From Bifidobacterium breve (GTDB taxonomy: Bacteria > Actinomycetota > Acidimicrobiia > Acidimicrobiales > Acidimicrobilacustridaceae): a stretch of DNA of 64,000 nucleotides. The notes below the pieces were generated by a model. The model saw only the letters and a list, made by a program, of their open reading frames with translations. It searched no databases and had not been told where the DNA came from. Of this stretch, positions 59,074-64,000 are shown in pieces. The DNA lies in the NCBI GenBank assembly GCA_945860545.1, contig CAMAQM010000001.1, positions 62,001 through 126,000 of the forward strand. The letters are read 5' to 3'. Position 1 is the stretch's first letter, and the number at the start of each line of letters is the position of its first letter. The position numbers and the translations under genes were made by a program.

Positions 59074-59239
59074 AAGGTCATGGTACCGGCGGATCGGTGG
59101 AGGACACGCCCGAATCGGGGCCGTGGGAACCCGCCGTCGGGACGAGGACGCGTCGCTGGTATCCTGTGGGTCCACCCGTGGCGTCCGTCGCCGGGTCTAT
59201 CCGTTCCCACCAGTTCCTCCAAGCCGTCCCAGGAGAGTC

Positions 59240-59722
59240 ATGCCTTTCGACGTCGGCGACAACGTCGTCTACCCCCATCACGGTGCCGCAGTCATCGAGC
59301 AGCGCAAGATGCTCACCTCACCGACCGGTGAGAAGCGCGAGTACCTGATCCTTCAGCTCGCCTACAGCGACCTGACCCTCATGGTGCCCTCCGACAACAC
59401 CGACGAGGTGGGGTTGCGCGAGGTCATCAACGACGAAGAGGTCGAGGAGGTGTTCGCCGTTCTTCGCAAGAAGGAGGCGCGCATGCCCACCAACTGGTCC
59501 CGACGGTTCAAGAACCACGTCGAGAAGCTTAAGTCTGGTGACATCTACCAGGTCGCCGAGGTGGTGCGGAACCTCACCATCCGTGACAAGGACAAAGGTC
59601 TGTCCGCCGGTGAGAAGCGCATGTTGATCAAGGCCCGCCAGATTCTCGTCTCGGAACTCACCTTCGCCATCAATGTGAGCGAGGAGGAGGCCGAGGCCCG
59701 GCTGGACCAGGAACTCAGCTGA
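59240..59722 (+). CDS. carD: CarD-family RNA polymerase-binding regulator
   Basis: MPFDVGDNVVYPHHGAAVIEQ...YLILQLAYSDLTLMVPSDNTDEVGLREVI. Confidence 0.95.
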   Translation: MPFDVGDNVVYPHHGAAVIEQRKMLTSPTGEKREYLILQLAYSDLTLMVPSDNTDEVGLREVINDEEVEEVFAVLRKKEARMPTNWSRRFKNHVEKLKSGDIYQVAEVVRNLTIRDKDKGLSAGEKRMLIKARQILVSELTFAINVSEEEAEARLDQELS

Positions 59723-59751
59723 GCGACCGGTCACGTCCGGCGGTCTGGGCC

Positions 59752-60402
59752 GTGGTGGTCGCCGCCGGCCAAGGGTCACGTTTCGGTTCTGACGTTCCCA
59801 AACAGTTCCTCGAGGTCGCTGGTCGGCGGGTCGTCGACTGGTCGGTGGCCGCGGCGGCGCCGGTGGCCTCCGCCACCGTTCTCGTGGTCCCCCCCGGTCA
59901 CGCCGAGATGTCGTCTCACTCTGCGGGTCTGCGGATCGTCGAGGGCGCCGACACCCGTTCGGGGTCGGTGCGAAGCGGGCTCGCCGCACTCGACGGTCTC
60001 GCCGATGACAGCGACGTGGTGGTGGTCCACGACGCCGCCCGTCCTCTTGCCTCAACGGCACTGTTCGACGCCGTCATCGACGCCGTGGTGGCGGGGGCGG
60101 ACGCTGCGGTGCCGGCGGTCGCGGTGGCTGACACGCTCAAGCGGGTCGACGTCGACGGCCGGGTGGTGGAGACGGTGGACCGCGACGGACTGGTGTGGGT
60201 CCAGACTCCCCAGGCGTTCCGCTGCGGGGTGCTTCGCGCCGCGCATCGTGGCGCACCGGAGGCCACCGATGACGCCGGGTTGGTCGAGGCCGGCGGCGGT
60301 GTCGTGGTGGTGGTTCCCGGCGAGTCGGCCAACCGCAAGGTCACCGTGGCCGGAGATCTCGACGTTGTCGGCGAGGTGCTTCGAGCGGGGGTTCGACCAT
60401 GA
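59752..60402 (+). CDS. ispD: 2-C-methyl-D-erythritol 4-phosphate cytidylyltransferase
   Basis: VVAAGQGSRFGSDVPKQFLEVAGRRVVDWSV...VVVHDAARPL; start may lie slightly upstream. Confidence 0.92.
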   Translation: MVVAAGQGSRFGSDVPKQFLEVAGRRVVDWSVAAAAPVASATVLVVPPGHAEMSSHSAGLRIVEGADTRSGSVRSGLAALDGLADDSDVVVVHDAARPLASTALFDAVIDAVVAGADAAVPAVAVADTLKRVDVDGRVVETVDRDGLVWVQTPQAFRCGVLRAAHRGAPEATDDAGLVEAGGGVVVVVPGESANRKVTVAGDLDVVGEVLRAGVRP

Positions 60403-60884
60403 GCGACCCGATGGATCTGCGTGTCGGCCACGGGTTCGACGTGCATCGGTTCTCCACCGACCCCGGGCGGGTGTTGGTGCTCGGCGGTGTGGTGTTCGAC
60501 GGCGAACCCGGCCTCGTTGGTCACAGTGACGCTGACGCCGTGGCTCACGCCTGTGCCGACGCCTTGTTGGGTGCCGCGGGTCTCGGCGACATTGGGGAGC
60601 ATTTTCCCGACACTGACCCGGCGTGGGCGGGAGCGGACTCGATGGCGTTGTTGGCCGAGGTGGTGAGGATGCTCGCCGATGCCGGTTGGCGGGTCGTGAA
60701 CGTGGACTGCTCGGTGGTGTGTGAACGTCCTCGCATCGCCCCGCAGCGTGCTGCGATGGTGGAGCGGTTGTCCGCGGTCGTTGGTGCACCGGTGGGAGTG
60801 AAGGGCAACCGGGCCGAGAAGCTCGGTGCCATTGGTCGAAACGAGGGAGTCGTGGTGATGGCAGTGGCGTTGGTGACGCGATGA
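60399..60884 (+). CDS. ispF: 2-C-methyl-D-erythritol 2,4-cyclodiphosphate synthase
   Basis: RVGHGFDVHRF...GLVGHSDADAVAHACADALLGAAGLGDIGEHFPDTD. Confidence 0.95.
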   Translation: MSDPMDLRVGHGFDVHRFSTDPGRVLVLGGVVFDGEPGLVGHSDADAVAHACADALLGAAGLGDIGEHFPDTDPAWAGADSMALLAEVVRMLADAGWRVVNVDCSVVCERPRIAPQRAAMVERLSAVVGAPVGVKGNRAEKLGAIGRNEGVVVMAVALVTR

Positions 60885-61933
60885 CGGGCCGCCCAGCGAA
60901 GGGTCGTGGGACGCCGCGCCGGCCGGGCCCGGCCAAGTCGGCCCCGGCCAAGTCAGGTCGTGCCACACCGGGCCGGGCCACACCGGGTCGCGGTTCGGGC
61001 GGCAAGCCGGCTGCGGCCAAGGGTCGTGGCGGGCGCCCCACCGCTGCACGAGGCAACCCCAACCCGACGGGTCGCCGCAGTGGCGGTCGCGCCGGCACCC
61101 CCACACCTGAGCGTCGACGTTCTGCGCCGCGTGATCTCGGTGGGGAGCAGGTTGAGGGGCGTCAGGCGGTGCGAGAGTTGTTGCTCGCCGGTCGTCGTCG
61201 GGTGCGCGAGGTGTTGGTGGCCGAACGACGGGCGACCGACGAGGGTCGCGACGACGTGGCGGAGGCCGCGCTGGCCAACGACGACATCGCCGAGTTGGCC
61301 CGCGACCTGCGGGTGCCGGTGCGGGCGGTGAGTCGGGGACGACTGGCGTCGATGGCCCGCAGCGAGGCACCCCAAGGCGTTCTCGCTCTCGCCGACGCGC
61401 TCGAACCGGTTGACCTCGACCAACTCGCTTCCGTGGACGCCAACGGCCGCGTGCCGTTCCTTGTGGCCGTGGATGGGGTGACCGACCCCGGCAACCTCGG
61501 AGCGTTGCTCCGTGCCGCCGAGTGTGCCGGGGCGACCGGGGTGGTGCTTCCCCGTCACCGGGCCGTGCACATCACTCCCACGGTGGCCAAAGCCGCCGCC
61601 GGTGCCGTCGAGCACCTCCCCATGGCGCTTGTCGGTGGGTTGCCGGCCGCGCTTGGTGAACTGTCGAAACTCGGGGTGTGGAGCGTCGGTCTTGACGCCA
61701 CGGCCGACCAGCGGGTGTGGGATCTGTCGATCGCCGCCGACCCGGTGGTGTTGGTCCTCGGTGCGGAGGGGGCGGGCCTGTCCCGGCTGGTGCGTCAACG
61801 CTGTGACCAGTTGGCTTCCATCCCCCAGGTCGGCAACCTGGCGTCGCTGAACGTGGCGACCGCTGCGGCGGTGGCGTGTTTCGAGGTGGCCCGGCACCGA
61901 TTGGCGGGTTCCGGGGACGCTGGGGGGGACTGA
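60881..61933 (+). CDS. rlmB: TrmH/RlmB-type 23S rRNA 2'-O-methyltransferase with low-complexity N-terminal extension
   Basis: GRQAVRELLLAGRRRVREVLVAE...VDGVTDPGNLGALLRAAECAGATGVVLPRHRAVHITPTVAKAAAGAVEHLP...VLGAEGAGLSRLVRQRCDQLASIPQVGNLASLNVATAAAVACFE. Confidence 0.93.
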   Translation: MTGRPAKGRGTPRRPGPAKSAPAKSGRATPGRATPGRGSGGKPAAAKGRGGRPTAARGNPNPTGRRSGGRAGTPTPERRRSAPRDLGGEQVEGRQAVRELLLAGRRRVREVLVAERRATDEGRDDVAEAALANDDIAELARDLRVPVRAVSRGRLASMARSEAPQGVLALADALEPVDLDQLASVDANGRVPFLVAVDGVTDPGNLGALLRAAECAGATGVVLPRHRAVHITPTVAKAAAGAVEHLPMALVGGLPAALGELSKLGVWSVGLDATADQRVWDLSIAADPVVLVLGAEGAGLSRLVRQRCDQLASIPQVGNLASLNVATAAAVACFEVARHRLAGSGDAGGD

Positions 61934-61935
61934 GC

Positions 61936-63150
61936 GTGGGCGCCGGGCACAGCCACGGGGGGTCGTCTCAACTGGTGGTGCCATCGCAGGTGAGCCGGTG
62001 GCTGACCGCGGTGGCCGCCGTGATCGGTCTGGTGGCGGTGATCGGCATGGTGGTGCTGTGGCCGTCGGGTGATGTGCAGTCGTCGATCGCCAACGTCAGT
62101 TCCACGTTTGTCGACGGCCGCATCGTGGCCGCCGAGGAGGTGCCGTGCCCCGGCGAGCAGGCCGAGGGGGCGCCGCAACTGTTGTGCGCCGAACTCGACG
62201 TCGAGGTGCTCGAAGGCGACGACGCCGGGTTGCTGGTGCCCCTCGACGTGTACGACGCCGCTTCGGCGGACCTGTCGGTGGGTGACGTCATCGTGCTCGA
62301 GTACGACGAGGCGTCCCCGGCGGGGTTCCAGTATCGCTTCAGTGACCGTGAGCGCAGTACCCCGATGGTGGCGCTCGTGGTGCTGTTCGCCGTGGTGGTG
62401 GTGCTGTTGGGGCGCTGGCGTGGACTCGCGGCGTTGGTCGGGCTCGGGATGAGTCTCGGGGTGCTGTTGGTGTTCACGGTGCCGGCGCTCATTGAGGGGT
62501 CGGACCCGTTGTCGGTGGCGTTGGTGTCGGCCACGGTCATCGCCTTCGCCGGGGTGTATCTGGCTCACGGGTTCAACTCCATGAGCACTGTGGCGTTGTT
62601 GGGCACCCTCGGGGCGCTGGCCGTCACGGCGCTGTTGGCACTGGTGTTCGTGGGGGCGGCGGCGATCACCGGGTTGGCGTCGGAGGAGGCGGTGTACCTG
62701 CAGTTGGGCCCGGTGCGCCTCGGCCTTGCGGGTCTGGTACTCGCCGGCATCGTGATCGGTGCGCTCGGGGCCATTGACGACATGACCGTCACCCAGGCGT
62801 CGGCGGTGTGGGAGTTGCGGGCCACGGGTGGGCGCACCTCCCCAATGGCGTTGTACCGCTCGGGGATCCGCATCGGTCGTGACCACGTGGCGTCGACGGT
62901 GAACACGTTGGTGCTCGCCTATGCCGGGGCGTCGATGCCACTGCTGTTGTTTTTCAGTCTGTCGAACCAGTCGTGGCTGGTGGTGGCCAACGGTGAACTC
63001 GTCGCCACCGAGATCGTCCGCACGCTGGTCGGAAGCATCGGCCTTGTGGCCAGTGTGCCGCTCACCACCGCGCTCGCTGCGTGGGTTGCCCATCGTGCTT
63101 CGGACGCCGGTGGCGACGATCACGATCACGTCGAGGAACACGACGGTTGA
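61936..63150 (+). CDS. YibE/F-like multi-TM protein
   Basis: ERSTPMVALVVLFAVVVVLLGRWRGLAALVGLGMSLGVLLVF...GALGAIDDMTVTQASAVWEL...LVLAYAGASMPLLLFFS. Confidence 0.9.
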   Translation: MGAGHSHGGSSQLVVPSQVSRWLTAVAAVIGLVAVIGMVVLWPSGDVQSSIANVSSTFVDGRIVAAEEVPCPGEQAEGAPQLLCAELDVEVLEGDDAGLLVPLDVYDAASADLSVGDVIVLEYDEASPAGFQYRFSDRERSTPMVALVVLFAVVVVLLGRWRGLAALVGLGMSLGVLLVFTVPALIEGSDPLSVALVSATVIAFAGVYLAHGFNSMSTVALLGTLGALAVTALLALVFVGAAAITGLASEEAVYLQLGPVRLGLAGLVLAGIVIGALGAIDDMTVTQASAVWELRATGGRTSPMALYRSGIRIGRDHVASTVNTLVLAYAGASMPLLLFFSLSNQSWLVVANGELVATEIVRTLVGSIGLVASVPLTTALAAWVAHRASDAGGDDHDHVEEHDG

Positions 63151-64000
63151 CCGAGGTGTCCGACGCCGAGGTGGCCGCACCCCGCACCGTCGATCCGGTG
63201 CGGTTCGCCCTCGGGGCGTTTGCCGCGCTCGGAGTCGTGTTGTGGGTGGTGGCGTTTCTCAGCCACCGGTTCCTGCCCCCCGACCCACTGGTGCGGCAGT
63301 CAGATTTCTTCTTCGTCGGCGACGCACTCATCGGCATGTGGGTCAAGTTCGACGCCGGGTGGTACCACCTCATCGCCGATGAGGGGTACAGCTTCGTCAG
63401 TGTCGACCGTCAGGCCCCCGTGGCGTTCTTCCCCGCCTACCCACTGTTGATGCGGTGGGTGGGTTTCGCCCTCGGCGGCCACCCGTTCGTGGCCGGTGTG
63501 CTCGTCACCGTGGCGTCGGGGCTCGGGGCGGTGGCGTTGTTCGCCCGGTGGTGTGCGGACCGGTTGTCGTCCCCGGCGGTGCGCTTCTCGGTGGCGGCGC
63601 TCGTCGTCTACCCCTTCGCCTTTTTCCTGTTCGGTGCGGTGTACGCCGACGCGTTGTTCCTCGTGGCGGCCGTCGGGGCGTTCGTGCTGCTCGAACGTGG
63701 CCATCCGGTGCTGGCCGGTCTTGCCGGTGCGGTGGCCACCGCCACCCGACCTGTCGGGTTCGCCCTTGTGGTGGGTCTCGTGGTGTTGGCCGTGGTGCGT
63801 CGCGGCGGGTGGCGTCGGTTGCGGCCGGCGGACGCCGGAGTGCTGCTCAGCGCCGGTGGTCTCGCGGCGTGGATGACGTACCTGTGGGTGAACTTCGGTG
63901 ACCCGCTGGTGTTTTCCAAGATCCAAAAGGCGTGGGGCCAGGAGAGCGGCCCGGCCACCTGGTTCAAGTTCGACCTGTTTGACCGGGTGCGTGCCGTGCC
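63147..64000 (+). CDS. Membrane glycosyltransferase (PIG-V/mannosyltransferase-like), truncated by window end
   Basis: Manual translation: WVKFDAGWYHLIADEGYSFVSVDRQAPVAFFPAYPLLMRWVGF...; TM-rich; no stop before 64000. Confidence 0.75.
   Translation, partial: MTEVSDAEVAAPRTVDPVRFALGAFAALGVVLWVVAFLSHRFLPPDPLVRQSDFFFVGDALIGMWVKFDAGWYHLIADEGYSFVSVDRQAPVAFFPAYPLLMRWVGFALGGHPFVAGVLVTVASGLGAVALFARWCADRLSSPAVRFSVAALVVYPFAFFLFGAVYADALFLVAAVGAFVLLERGHPVLAGLAGAVATATRPVGFALVVGLVVLAVVRRGGWRRLRPADAGVLLSAGGLAAWMTYLWVNFGDPLVFSKIQKAWGQESGPATWFKFDLFDRVRAV

Overview
High-GC actinobacterial chromosome segment, most like an uncultured or poorly characterised Acidimicrobiia-type lineage. It is almost entirely core or housekeeping genes; I see no prophage, IS element, CRISPR array or rRNA. 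Contents in order: CcdA/TlpA thiol-redox pair; WhiB; a 66-aa ORF; a serpin lipoprotein; divergent glutamine synthetases (GSII versus GSI-alpha) with a GlnR-like regulator; a compact fused [2Fe-2S]/molybdopterin hydroxylase next to ErpA, a SufR-like regulator and Mrp; NAD synthetase; a primary-type sigma factor; a minimal Tad pilus locus; an MrfA-like helicase; STAS/HATPase; topA-holB-tRNA-Thr(CGT); guaB; SigR/RsrA-like pair; tilS/hpt; a folate-pantothenate-NAD-CoA biosynthesis run; clpC; radA-disA; Crp; CarD; ispDF; rlmB; YibE/F. From memory, the gene content closely parallels the M. tuberculosis Rv3579c-Rv3661 neighbourhood. The most interesting items are: the compact Mo-hydroxylase fusion; the 11-bp-phased GlnR-like boxes between two GS genes; a predicted pseudophosphatase inside the folate operon; a putative acyltransferase lacking its catalytic motif; the serpin lipoprotein; the leaderless -10 signature (TANNNT-N6/7-RTG) at about 12 genes, including three unannotated small ORFs; and several unassigned small or lineage-specific proteins. 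No dramatic novel defence or mobile system is evident. All calls are from reading sequence and translations; no database search was run.
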